This document shows, in pieces, positions 1 through 6,481 of a stretch of DNA of 9,266 bases. Both the position numbers and the translations under genes were made by a program. The notes beneath the pieces were generated by a model, which was given only the letters and a program-made list of their open reading frames with translations, did no database searches and was not told the DNA's origin. The stretch covers positions 1-9,266 of the forward strand of contig SLTF01000344.1 in the NCBI GenBank assembly GCA_007130025.1, given 5' to 3'. The number at the start of each line of letters is the position of its first letter. Position 1 is the stretch's first letter. The stretch comes from Spirochaetales bacterium (GTDB lineage Bacteria; Spirochaetota; Spirochaetia; DSM-27196; PWMO01).

Positions 1-450
1 CGCCGAGACGACTGGGATCAGCTCATGGGGATAAACCTTACCGGCCCGTTCCTGGTTGCCAAAGCGGTTGCAGCGCACATGACTTCGCGCAAGCGCGGCA
101 AGATCATTAACATCTGCTCGCTGCAAAGCGAGCTTGGTCGAAAGAACATCGCCCCCTACGCCGCATCCAAAGGTGGGCTTCGCATGCTCACGCGCGGCAT
201 GGCCGTGGACTGGGCGCCGCACAATATCCAGGTGAACGGTATCGGCCCCGGGTACTTCGTGACGGAAATGACGCAGCCGCTGAAAGACAATCCCGAATTT
301 GACGCATGGCTCTGCGGGCGAACCCCCGCAGCGCGCTGGGGAGATCCCGATGAGCTGGTGGGCGCAGCGGTGTTTCTGGCGTCGGGCGCATCGAGTTATG
401 TAAACGGTCACATACTATACGTGGACGGCGGCATGCTGGCCGCGGTGTAA
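1..450 (+). CDS. idnO: Gluconate 5-dehydrogenase-like SDR oxidoreductase (5' end missing)
   Basis: This is the C-terminal 149 residues of a classical short-chain dehydrogenase. The reading frame is open from base 1, so the ATG at 25 is an internal methionine, and about 100 residues with the Gly-rich NAD(P) site lie outside the window. In fragment numbering the catalytic tetrad is N12 (INLTG), S40 (NICS), Y53 and K57 (PYAASKGG). The stretch around NICSLQSELGR, the HNIQVNGIGPGY segment and the TPAARWGDPDELVGAAVF tail closely resemble E. coli IdnO as I remember it, more than KduD. IdnO-type enzymes reversibly reduce 5-ketogluconate to gluconate in the cytoplasm. The next gene, an IolB/KduI-type isomerase, starts 13 bp downstream, so the two are probably co-transcribed for sugar-acid catabolism. 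The SDR family call is very secure. The substrate is inferred from similarity, and the related 2-deoxygluconate 3-dehydrogenase is the main alternative. Confidence 0.85.
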   Translation, partial: RRDDWDQLMGINLTGPFLVAKAVAAHMTSRKRGKIINICSLQSELGRKNIAPYAASKGGLRMLTRGMAVDWAPHNIQVNGIGPGYFVTEMTQPLKDNPEFDAWLCGRTPAARWGDPDELVGAAVFLASGASSYVNGHILYVDGGMLAAV

Positions 451-463
451 GAAGGAGCAACAA

Positions 464-1246
464 ATGATTGACATCAATCACCCGGCAAACTGGAAATTTG
501 AATCGCCGACTGCGCCAGGATGGCATAACGTGGTTAGCCCGCACAATTCGGCGCTTCAGCGTCTCAGCGTTTTTCGCCTGAACCTGTCGCCCGGTGATTC
601 GCACGAACTGCGCCACGACACGCTCGAGCTCAATCTGGGCGTGGTCAGCGGGACTCTGCGACTCACATTCAACGGTACCGACCATCGGCTCGGCTGCAGG
701 GACTCGGTCTATCTGATCCCGGGCGACCGCGTCACGGTGACGGCTGAGCCGGGAGAGCCAGTGGTGGCGTTTGCCGGAGCGGCCCCGTTTCACGCAGTTG
801 GCGCGAGTTACGTGCGCCGGTACGATCCCGACCTGCCCCTCGGGGCAGTACACCAGATTCACGGAGAAGCGCCGTTCCGGCGCGAAGTCTTCATGACGGT
901 TGACCAGGATACGCCGGCGTCGTCAATGATCAACGGATTCACCTGGGGAGACTCAGGCGCGTGGACCAGCTGGCCCCCGCACGAGCACACCGAGCACCTG
1001 GAGGAAGTGTACTGCTACTTCGACCTTCCTTCACCGCGCTTCGCCCTCCATCTCTGTTCGCGAAAGCCGGCAACCGTGGAGTTCGTTCATCCCGTCCATA
1101 CCGGTGACTGCGTGATTATCCCCGAAGGGTATCACCCCACGGTGGCCATGCCGGGATCCTCGAGCAGTTACTTCTGGCTGATGGCAGCTCACCGTCCGGC
1201 CAGCAGGCGGTACGATCTCGCGGTCAGCGATCCCGCGTTTGTCTGA
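464..1246 (+). CDS. 5-deoxy-glucuronate isomerase (IolB)/KduI-family cupin isomerase
   Basis: A 260-residue bicupin of the IolB/KduI family. The start has a good ribosome site, GAAGGAG at 451-457, six bases before the ATG. The N-terminal cupin half covers roughly residues 25-110 and the C-terminal metal-binding half roughly 135-245. The signature is SWPPHEH (169-175), followed by E180/E181 and GYHP with H224. H173, H175, E180 and H224 match the spacing of the metal ligands known in KduI, and the whole HxH-E-H set is present. IolB converts 5-deoxy-glucuronate to 2-deoxy-5-keto-gluconate in inositol breakdown, while KduI isomerises 5-keto-4-deoxyuronate. The length and the PPHEH/GYHP motifs favour the IolB side, but the loop before the Glu ligand is short, as in KduI. 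The SDR just upstream acts on related keto-sugar acids. The true substrate is uncertain because no other inositol gene is in view. Confidence 0.82.
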   Translation: MIDINHPANWKFESPTAPGWHNVVSPHNSALQRLSVFRLNLSPGDSHELRHDTLELNLGVVSGTLRLTFNGTDHRLGCRDSVYLIPGDRVTVTAEPGEPVVAFAGAAPFHAVGASYVRRYDPDLPLGAVHQIHGEAPFRREVFMTVDQDTPASSMINGFTWGDSGAWTSWPPHEHTEHLEEVYCYFDLPSPRFALHLCSRKPATVEFVHPVHTGDCVIIPEGYHPTVAMPGSSSSYFWLMAAHRPASRRYDLAVSDPAFV

Positions 1247-1258
1247 GCCGGTGAGTGT

Positions 1259-1287
1259 CCGCGGTGGCGCTTCTGCAGCGACCGTGG
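1259..1287. terminator. Hairpin between convergent genes, possible bidirectional terminator
   Basis: In the 45-bp gap between two convergent genes, CCGCGGT (1259-1265) pairs with ACCGTGG (1281-1287), with one G-U pair. CGCT (1268-1271) pairs with AGCG (1277-1280) around a five-base loop, leaving a two-base bulge. The stem would form on either strand. Neither side carries a clear T-tract, so efficient intrinsic termination is uncertain. Confidence 0.4.
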
Positions 1288-1291
1288 GGCC

Positions 1292-1906
1292 TCAGGTGAT
1301 GTAGGGCGTTCGTCCCCGGTACTCTCCGCTCTCCAGCTCCTGTACCACCAAAGCCGCCACCGCCTCCCGGCTCACCATCCGCGCCGGCGTCGTCTGGTCG
1401 ACGCCGATGGCCGGCGGGTTTGCGGTTGGCTTGTCGGTGAGTCCTCCGGGGCGGATGATGGTCCAGTCGAGGCCGCTGTCGCGCAGCAGCGCTTCCTGTC
1501 GCTCCTTGTCGGCGAGTGAGGATCGCAACAGCAGCCGAAAGAGCCAGCGGTACCACCCGGGGATCTGCTTCAGGCTGTCTCCCGTCCCCATGCCGGTGAT
1601 CACCACGATGCGCGTCAGCGAGAACTTCTGCATGGCGGGAATGATGATCTCGGTCCAGCGGCTGCAGACGTCGCGCGGCGACCCCTTCGCCGGGCCCAGG
1701 CAGCAGACCACCGCGTCACAACCGGTGATGGTCTGAATCACCTTGCCGGGGTCCATCGCGTCGCCGCCAATGACCTGAAGCCCCGCCTCCGGCGGCACCG
1801 CGCCGGGGTTTCGGGCGAGCAGCTTGATGCCCCACTCCTTCTCCAGTGCCTGCACCAGCACCTGTCGTCCCACACCACGCGTCCCGCCAAAGAGAGCAAT
1901 GCGCAT
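1292..1906 (-). CDS. NAD(P)-binding protein, NmrA/BLVRB-like atypical SDR
   Basis: A 204-residue single-domain Rossmann protein. The N-terminus has beta strand MRIALF followed by the dinucleotide loop GGTRGVGR (7-14). R32 in LLARNP sits at the end of the second strand, where it often contacts the NADP phosphate. Further motifs are DAVVCCLG (64-71), the RIVVITGMGTGD segment (99-110) and WTIIRPGGLTD (148-158), all typical of the NmrA-like/SDR_a5 group that includes flavin reductase/biliverdin reductase B and many uncharacterised NAD(P)H-binding proteins. It lacks the classical SDR YxxxK motif. The start is the only good one: a weak Shine-Dalgarno, GGGGGT, lies about six bases upstream. It stands alone, convergent with the IolB-like gene and divergent from the AbrB-arsM operon. 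The substrate cannot be read from the sequence; it may be a flavin or quinone reductase, or a redox-sensing protein. Confidence 0.8.
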   Translation of the reverse strand: MRIALFGGTRGVGRQVLVQALEKEWGIKLLARNPGAVPPEAGLQVIGGDAMDPGKVIQTITGCDAVVCCLGPAKGSPRDVCSRWTEIIIPAMQKFSLTRIVVITGMGTGDSLKQIPGWYRWLFRLLLRSSLADKERQEALLRDSGLDWTIIRPGGLTDKPTANPPAIGVDQTTPARMVSREAVAALVVQELESGEYRGRTPYIT

Positions 1907-1924
1907 CGGTTACCCCCGTGCTTC

Positions 1925-1953
1925 AAACTACTGCGAGTGGCGCGCTGTGGCAA
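1925..1953 (-). promoter_or_regulatory. Candidate promoter of the NmrA-like gene
   Basis: On the minus strand TTGCCA (1948-1953) and TAGTTT (1925-1930) are separated by 17 bp. The -35 matches consensus at 5 of 6 positions, but the -10 only at the TA...T anchors. This would give a short leader before the start at 1906. It is a pattern match only. Confidence 0.3.
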
Positions 1954-1998
1954 GACGATTTGCGCCACCTGTTGATTCTCACTCCATGTTCGAAAATC

Positions 1999-2027
1999 TT
2001 GACCATTCGGAATATTCTGATTATTCT
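1999..2027 (+). promoter_or_regulatory. Sigma70-like promoter of the AbrB-arsM operon
   Basis: TTGACC (1999-2004, 5 of 6 consensus) and TATTCT (2022-2027, with the conserved TA...T) are separated by an ideal 17 bp. The predicted transcript would start near 2034, about 37 bases before the AbrB start. The -10 lies in an AT-rich island unlike the surrounding GC-rich DNA. That island also carries a tandem repeat that could be an operator. Confidence 0.5.
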
Positions 2028-2030
2028 GAT
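2010..2030. repeat. Tandem 9-bp direct repeat with overlapping dyads, candidate operator
   Basis: TATTCTGAT occurs twice in perfect tandem (2013-2021 and 2022-2030), and the second copy contains the predicted -10 box. The palindrome GAATATTC (2010-2017) and the arms GAATA (2010-2014) and TATTC (2022-2026) overlap it. A protein bound here would block RNA polymerase. The encoded AbrB-like protein is an obvious candidate binder, but that is inference. Confidence 0.4.
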
Positions 2031-2070
2031 TCTGTCAGGTTGACGGTGAATGTCAGCCAGGGGAGGCGAG

Positions 2071-2364
2071 ATGGACCTGTTCAACCGGTCGCTGCGCGTT
2101 GACGCGGTGATATCGGTAGATGATCGAGGGCAGATGGTGCTGCCCAAGGACGTGAGGCAGCGTGCGGGGATCAACCCGGGAGACAAACTGGCGCTGGTCA
2201 GTTACGAGAGCGACGGCTGTGTCTGCTGTCTCTGGCTGATGAAGACCGAGCAGCTGCTTGGGTCGGTACGGGAGAGCCTTGGGCCGCTGATGAGTGCGCT
2301 CGCGGCTTCCGGGGGCGGCGAAGACGGAGGTGGAGACACGGACAAAGGAGAGATCAATGAGTGA
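2071..2364 (+). CDS. SpoVT/AbrB-like protein (HgcAB-associated type) with Cys-x-Cys-Cys motif
   Basis: A 97-residue protein whose first 60 residues form a swapped-hairpin AbrB DNA-binding fold: AVISVDDRGQMVLPKDVRQ (12-30), then AGINPGDKLALV (32-43). A Cys cluster follows, C50, C52 and C53 (GCVCCLW). The tail from about 80 is a low-complexity Gly/Asp/Glu stretch. I recall proteins with this exact layout being named HgcAB-associated (HgcC-like), and that they also occur beside arsM. I chose the ATG at 2071 over the in-frame ATG at 2050 because GGGGAGG (2060-2066) sits four bases before it. The 3' end overlaps arsM by 8 nt, so the two are almost certainly one operon. The protein may regulate that operon, with the cysteines sensing As(III) or another soft metal. 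The fold is well supported; the sensing role is inferred. Confidence 0.85.
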   Translation: MDLFNRSLRVDAVISVDDRGQMVLPKDVRQRAGINPGDKLALVSYESDGCVCCLWLMKTEQLLGSVRESLGPLMSALAASGGGEDGGGDTDKGEINE

Positions 2365-3178
2365 CGTACGCGAAGGGGTGCGCCGCCGGTACGGAGCGGT
2401 GGCAGTTGGAGCGGGAAGTTGTTGCGGACCGAGCTCCGGGGGCTCCGGCTGCTGCGGCAGCGCCGCGCAGATTGGTGAGGCCAACGGCTACTCGATCGAC
2501 CAGCTCTCCATCGTTCCGGAGGGATCGAACCTGGGACTGGGCTGCGGGAACCCAACCGCCATCGGCTCCCTGCAACCCGGCGAGACGGTGCTCGATCTGG
2601 GTTCCGGGGCAGGTTTCGACTGCTTTCTTGCCGCGCGGGCGGTAGGGTCGGAGGGGCGCGTTATCGGGGTGGACATGACGCCGCAGATGCTCGAGAAGGC
2701 TCGCGAGAACGCCGCAAAGGGCGGATACCGGAACGTCGAGTTCATCGAGGGCTTCATTGAGCAGCTTCCGCTGCCGGACGCTTCGGTAGACGTGGTCATC
2801 TCCAACTGTGTCATCAACCTGTCGGTCGATAAACCACAGGTCTTTCGCGAGGTGGCCAGGGTGCTCAAACCCGGCGGGCGGATGTACGTTTCCGATCTGG
2901 TGCTTACCCGCCCCCTGCCGTGGCTGCTGCGCCAAAGCTCCGCGCTCTACACCGCGTGCGTCGCCGGCGCGTTGACCCGCAGCGACTATCTCGCGGCAAT
3001 CGAGGAGGCAGGCCTGTCACCAATTACCGTGGTTTCCGAGCGCCCCTACCGCCTCGACGTCATGACGGCAGATCCGTCACTCGCGCGCCTGGTCAGGTGG
3101 GCCCGCGTGCTGCCCCCGCTGCGCCGCCGCATGGAGTCGGTGGTGAGTCTTTCGGTGCGTGCCGAACGGCCGGTGTAA
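2357..3178 (+). CDS. arsM: Arsenite S-adenosylmethionine methyltransferase ArsM
   Basis: A 273-residue class I methyltransferase that methylates As(III) using SAM and thiols, giving methylated and volatile arsenicals in the cytoplasm. The hallmark ArsM segments are in order: VREGVRRRYG at the N-terminus, GYSIDQLSIVPEGSNLGLGCGNP (split here as 44-56 and 57-66), SAM motif I VLDLGSGAGFD (78-88), GVDMTPQML (104-112), ISNCVINLS (148-156) and LKPGGRMYVSD (170-180). The three As-binding cysteines are C63, C151 and C201 (TACVAGAL), matching the three-cysteine enzymes characterised in algae and bacteria. Two further CCG pairs lie at 22-24 and 32-34 in a Gly/Ser linker. The start is fixed by AAAGGAG (2344-2350), six bases upstream and inside the AbrB gene. 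Translation is likely coupled to the AbrB-like protein. No arsR, arsC or arsenite pump is in the window. Confidence 0.95.
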   Translation: MSDVREGVRRRYGAVAVGAGSCCGPSSGGSGCCGSAAQIGEANGYSIDQLSIVPEGSNLGLGCGNPTAIGSLQPGETVLDLGSGAGFDCFLAARAVGSEGRVIGVDMTPQMLEKARENAAKGGYRNVEFIEGFIEQLPLPDASVDVVISNCVINLSVDKPQVFREVARVLKPGGRMYVSDLVLTRPLPWLLRQSSALYTACVAGALTRSDYLAAIEEAGLSPITVVSERPYRLDVMTADPSLARLVRWARVLPPLRRRMESVVSLSVRAERPV

Positions 3179-3182
3179 GCCG

Positions 3183-3953
3183 TCAGAATACCGGCCGGCA
3201 GGAGGCGCCGCCGTCGACCACCAGGTTGGCGCCGGTGATCCAGGCGGCTGAACTCGACGCCAGAAAGAGGCAGGCGTCCGCCACTTCGTGGGGGGCGCCG
3301 GTGCGGCCGAGGGGGGCTGCCTGTTTCCACGAGGCCACGCCCTCGGGCCACGCATCTTCGAGTCCTTCGCGGCCGATCAGTCCGGGGGAGACGCAGTTCA
3401 CGCGAATTCCGCTCGGGCCGAGTTCCAGCGCGGAGGAACGGGTGAGCATGATGACCCCCGCCTTGGCCGCGTTATAGTGGCTGTGTCCGCGCGCGGGGGT
3501 TGAGCCCTCGATCGAGGCGATGTTGACGATCGCGCCACGTCCCTGCGCCATCATGCGCCGGGCGGCCGCCTGGGTGCAGGCGAAGGCACTGTCGAGGTTT
3601 GCCGCGACCACGCTGCGCCACTCCGTTGCGGTCAGCTCCATCAGCGGAGTGACCGGGTAGACGCCCGCGTTGTTCACCAGCACATCCACCCTTCCAAACC
3701 GTTCGACCGCCGCGGCGATCAGAGCTTCGGCTCCATCGTCGCTCGTGAGGTCAGCCTGCACCACCAGCGCCGCGCCCCCGGCGTCGTGTATCTGCGCGGC
3801 GGTCTCGTCCGCACCGGCGCGGTTGCGGTTGCAGTGTACCACCACCGATGAGCCGGCGGCGGCGAACCGCAGGGCGATGGCGCGACCGAGGCCGGCCCCC
3901 GCCCCGGTGACAACAACGGTTGTCTGCGAGAAATCAAACGGTGTGGGGTTCAT
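3183..3953 (-). CDS. Classical SDR-family NAD(P)-dependent oxidoreductase
   Basis: A complete 256-residue classical short-chain dehydrogenase/reductase. The cofactor loop is TGAGAGLG (16-23), with NNAG at 94-97. The catalytic tetrad N119, S147, Y160 and K164 is intact (NIAS...HYNAAK). Residues NRNR (42-45) after the second strand suggest NADP(H) preference. The C-terminal ITGANLVVDGG (239-249) is typical of FabG/glucose-dehydrogenase-like members. The reading frame runs further upstream to 4124, but ATG 3953 is chosen because GGAGG (complement of 3960-3964) lies six bases before it, the Rossmann fold starts right after it, and the extension would overlap the divergent cupin gene. Its stop is only four bases from that of arsM, tail to tail. 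The substrate is unknown: a sugar or 3-oxoacyl substrate is likely, and nothing links it to arsenic. Confidence 0.9.
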   Translation of the reverse strand: MNPTPFDFSQTTVVVTGAGAGLGRAIALRFAAAGSSVVVHCNRNRAGADETAAQIHDAGGAALVVQADLTSDDGAEALIAAAVERFGRVDVLVNNAGVYPVTPLMELTATEWRSVVAANLDSAFACTQAAARRMMAQGRGAIVNIASIEGSTPARGHSHYNAAKAGVIMLTRSSALELGPSGIRVNCVSPGLIGREGLEDAWPEGVASWKQAAPLGRTGAPHEVADACLFLASSSAAWITGANLVVDGGASCRPVF

Positions 3954-3995
3954 TGCGGGCCTCCGGTGGCTGATGATGACGAGCGTGGCACGTCC

Positions 3996-4024
3996 TTGGC
4001 GCGCCCGCTCCGGTACGGTATCAT
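3996..4024 (+). promoter_or_regulatory. Candidate promoter of the Cupin_5 gene
   Basis: TTGGCG (3996-4001, 4 of 6) and TATCAT (4019-4024, 5 of 6) are separated by 17 bp, about 36 bp before the cupin ATG. It lies in the 106-bp divergent gap shared with the SDR gene. No equally good promoter was found for the SDR on the opposite strand. Confidence 0.4.
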
Positions 4025-4059
4025 GGTGGAACGAAAACGCCCTCGTGGCAAGAGGTACC

Positions 4060-4629
4060 ATGTCAAAACGCGCTTCCGATCCATCGCAACAGTCATCATC
4101 CCGCAACACTCCGGCGCGTCCCACGGTACAGCAGCTGATCGAACGCTTCCAGATGCAACCGCTCCCCGAAGAGGGTGGTATGTACGTGCAGAGCTACCTC
4201 TCTGCTGATCTGCTCCCGGGCGACGCGCTTCCGGCGCGTTACCCGGCAACATCCAAGCCGGCGGGAACGGCCATCTACTACCTGCTCACCGCAGAGGCCA
4301 ACTCGTTCTCCGCCTTGCATCGCCTGCCCACCGACGAGATCTATCACTTCTATCTGGGTGACCCGATGGAGACGCTGCTGCTCTTTCCCGATGGCACGAG
4401 CCGGATTGAAGTGATCGGTCGCGACGTTCTGGCCGGGCAGCACGTACAGTTCGTGGTTCCGGCGGGGGTATGGCAGGGGTCGGCAGTGGCGCCTGGCGGT
4501 GAGTACACGCTGATCGGCACGACGATGGCGCCCGGTTACACCACGCCAGATTACGAAGGCGGCGTACGGGAGGAACTGATCGCCCGCTATCCCGACCAGG
4601 CTGAGCGAATTCGCCGACTCACGCGCTGA
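4060..4629 (+). CDS. Cupin_5 (DUF985) domain protein
   Basis: A 189-residue protein with a single Cupin_5/DUF985 domain from about residue 21 to 188. Family landmarks are visible in order: LIERFQMQPLPEEGGMYVQ (26-44), TAIYYLL (70-76), SALHRLPTDEIYHFYLGDP (84-102) with probable metal or substrate residues H87, E93 and H96, QFVVPAGVWQG (130-140), and LIGTTMAPGYTTPDYE (151-166), ending with LIARYP and IRRLT. The first 20 residues are a polar Ser/Gln-rich leader. ATG 4060 is preferred to any upstream in-frame start because further extension runs antisense through the SDR gene; AGAGG (4051-4055) is a modest ribosome site. The family is fold-defined with no generally assigned reaction; some members resemble sugar epimerase-type cupins. 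It is tail to tail with the CoA-binding gene, three bases apart. Confidence 0.88.
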   Translation: MSKRASDPSQQSSSRNTPARPTVQQLIERFQMQPLPEEGGMYVQSYLSADLLPGDALPARYPATSKPAGTAIYYLLTAEANSFSALHRLPTDEIYHFYLGDPMETLLLFPDGTSRIEVIGRDVLAGQHVQFVVPAGVWQGSAVAPGGEYTLIGTTMAPGYTTPDYEGGVREELIARYPDQAERIRRLTR

Positions 4630-4632
4630 GCA

Positions 4633-5157
4633 TCACCGGCGGAGGCGACGCGAGCTGATCACTCCGGTGTTCAGGCCAACCGCGTGCAGACCACCGAAGA
4701 ACCGTGCGTGTTCGATCTTGATGCAGGCGTCCATAACCACCTGCATTCCCGCTTTCCGCGCTACGCGTGCGGCATCCTCGTGGATTACCCCCAGCTGCAT
4801 CCAGATCACCTTGGCGCCAACTTCAATCGCCTCGTCAACGATTCCGGGAACGGCCGCAGGGTCGCGAAAGATATCCACCACCTCGACCGGTTCGGGGATG
4901 TCGCGCAATGACGGATAGCAGCGCTCGCCGAGGATCTCGGTCTCGCGGGGATTGACCGGGATGATGCGGTAGCCCTCCGCCTTCAGATAGATCGCCGCGA
5001 AGTGGCTCGGGCGGTACGGATTGGATGAGAGTCCCACCATGGCAATCGTGCGGCAGTTTCGCAGAATCTCCTGCCGGTCCCATGCGGTCGTGGCAAACTC
5101 GGTCCGGTTGACCGGTGAGTTCGAACTCACCGCGCCGGTAATGACAGTCTCGCCCAT
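4633..5157 (-). CDS. CoA-binding protein, YccU/CoA_binding_2 family
   Basis: A 174-residue protein with one Rossmann-like CoA_binding_2 domain from about 33 to 155. The nucleotide-binding stretch is TIAMVGLSSNPYRPSH (37-52), followed by RIIPVNP (64-70), VVDIFR (93-98), VIWMQLGV (117-124) and the conserved end motif MDACIKIEH (142-150) with C145. The domain resembles the CoA-binding part of succinyl-CoA synthetase alpha, but there is no catalytic phosphohistidine domain, so it probably binds CoA or a related nucleotide without being a ligase. The ribosome site AGGAG (complement of 5165-5169) lies seven bases before the ATG. It follows metY by only 20 bp. From memory, this gene is often found beside O-acetylhomoserine sulfhydrylase in unrelated bacteria, hinting at a role tied to acyl-CoA-dependent homoserine acylation or sulfur metabolism. 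The exact function is unknown. Confidence 0.88.
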   Translation of the reverse strand: MGETVITGAVSSNSPVNRTEFATTAWDRQEILRNCRTIAMVGLSSNPYRPSHFAAIYLKAEGYRIIPVNPRETEILGERCYPSLRDIPEPVEVVDIFRDPAAVPGIVDEAIEVGAKVIWMQLGVIHEDAARVARKAGMQVVMDACIKIEHARFFGGLHAVGLNTGVISSRRLRR

Positions 5158-5177
5158 GGTCGTTCTCCTGTTGTCTG

Positions 5178-6461
5178 CTACGCCCGGAGCGCCTGGTCCA
5201 GGTCCCAGAGGATATCCTCAACGTCTTCCAACCCCACCGACAGGCGGATCATCTCCGGCAGCACACCGGCGGCACGCTGTTCGTCTTCCGACAGCTGCTG
5301 GTGGGTCGTGCTCGCCGGGTGAATAACCAGGGTCTTTGCGTCGCCGACGTTTGCCAGATGAGAAATCAGGTGGAGCCCCTCGATGAAGCGGCGCCCGGCC
5401 TCGAAGCCGCCGGTCACGCCAAAGGTCATGATGGCGCCGGGGCCGCGGGGAAGGTAGCGATCCGCGAGATCCCGGGACGGACTGTCCGGCAGCGTCGGGT
5501 AGTTCACCCAGCTCACCTTTTCGTGGGCGTGGAGGTACTCGGCAACCCGCCGGGCGTTCTGGACGTGTCGTTCCATCCGCAGGCCCAGCGTCTCCAGCCC
5601 CTGGAGAAAGAGGAAGGCGTTGAAGGGGCTGAGTGCGGGACCCAGATCGCGCAGCGTCTCCACCCGGGCCTTCATGATGTAGGCGAAGTCGCCGAAGGTC
5701 TCGAAGAATCGCACTCCGTGGTAGCCCTTGCTGGGTTCCAGCATCTGGGGAAAGGGACCCTGGTCCCAGGGGAAGCGTCCGCTGTCTACGATCACCCCGC
5801 CGATACTTGTTCCGTGGCCTCCCATGAACTTGGTAGCCGAGTGCACCACGATATCGGCTCCGTGTTCAATTGGGCGGCAGAGGTAGGGCGAGGCGAAGGT
5901 GTTGTCGATCATGAGCGGCAGATGATGCTCGTGAGCGATAGCGGCCACCGCGGCGATGTCGAGCACGTTGATCCGTGGGTTGCCGATGGTCTCTCCGTAG
6001 AGCACACGGGTCTTCGGTGTGATGGCTCGGCGAAAATTCTCGGGGTCGTCGGGATCCACGAACACGGTGTTGATGCCGAGCCGCCGGAGACTCACGTCGA
6101 ACTGTGTGTAGGTTCCCCCGTAGAGGGTGCTGGCCGCGACGATCTCGTCTCCTGCCTGCAGGATGTTGAGCAGCGCCACGAGCTGTGCGGCCTGTCCGCT
6201 TCCTACCGCGAGGGCTCCGACGCCTCCTTCCAGCGAGGCGATTCGCTCCTCCATCACCGCGGTGGTTGGGTTCATGATGCGGGTGTAAATGTTTCCCAGT
6301 CGCTGCAGGTTGAAGAGCGCCGCCGCGTGATCGGTGTCGTCAAAGACAAACGACGTCGTCTGGTAGATGGGAACCGCGCGGGCGCCCGTCTCGGCGTCGG
6401 GACGTTGTCCCGCGTGCAGGGAGCGGGTATGGAACCCGAATTGATGTTCAGTGCCGGCCAC
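5178..6461 (-). CDS. metY: O-acetylhomoserine sulfhydrylase (aminocarboxypropyltransferase) MetY
   Basis: A 427-residue PLP enzyme of the Cys/Met metabolism family that joins O-acetylhomoserine with sulfide or methanethiol to give homocysteine or methionine. Visible motifs: QTTSFVFDD (34-42), YTRIMNPT (59-66) with the Tyr-x-Arg pair that contacts the neighbouring subunit's PLP phosphate, SGQAAQ (88-93), DNTFASPYLC (186-195) with the pyridine-binding Asp, and VVHSATKFMGGHG (205-217), where K211 forms the Schiff base. LVIHPASTTHQQL (378-390) and IRLSVGLE (405-412) complete the active site. Length and the PFPQMLEPSKGYHG insert (236-249) fit MetY rather than the shorter cystathionine gamma-synthases. 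The start codon is GTG, not ATG; a near-perfect AAGGAGGT (6466-6473 complement) decides it. It leads the CoA-binding gene and probably shares its transcript. Confidence 0.96.
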   Translation of the reverse strand: MAGTEHQFGFHTRSLHAGQRPDAETGARAVPIYQTTSFVFDDTDHAAALFNLQRLGNIYTRIMNPTTAVMEERIASLEGGVGALAVGSGQAAQLVALLNILQAGDEIVAASTLYGGTYTQFDVSLRRLGINTVFVDPDDPENFRRAITPKTRVLYGETIGNPRINVLDIAAVAAIAHEHHLPLMIDNTFASPYLCRPIEHGADIVVHSATKFMGGHGTSIGGVIVDSGRFPWDQGPFPQMLEPSKGYHGVRFFETFGDFAYIMKARVETLRDLGPALSPFNAFLFLQGLETLGLRMERHVQNARRVAEYLHAHEKVSWVNYPTLPDSPSRDLADRYLPRGPGAIMTFGVTGGFEAGRRFIEGLHLISHLANVGDAKTLVIHPASTTHQQLSEDEQRAAGVLPEMIRLSVGLEDVEDILWDLDQALRA

Positions 6462-6481
6462 CGATACCTCCTTCCGCCCGA

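Noticed and set aside
188..862. 224-codon minus-strand frame spanning the first two genes
   Set aside because: Arg/Pro/His-rich shadow of two convincing enzymes on the other strand; no domain or ribosome site.
2050..2070. Earlier ATG (2050) for the AbrB-like gene
   Set aside because: The strong GGGGAGG site falls between the two ATGs and serves only the one at 2071.
3183..3953. SDR as part of the arsenic operon
   Set aside because: It is on the opposite strand, tail to tail with arsM, and has no motif tying it to arsenic.
3670..4059. Upstream extension of the Cupin_5 frame
   Set aside because: The added 130 residues run antisense through the SDR gene and are Ala/Ser/Thr/Pro-rich with no domain; ATG 4060 sits at the normal family start with its own promoter candidate.
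3954..4124. 57-residue N-terminal extension of the minus-strand SDR
   Set aside because: It would overlap the divergent cupin gene and lies before the canonical Rossmann start; a GGAGG site marks ATG 3953.
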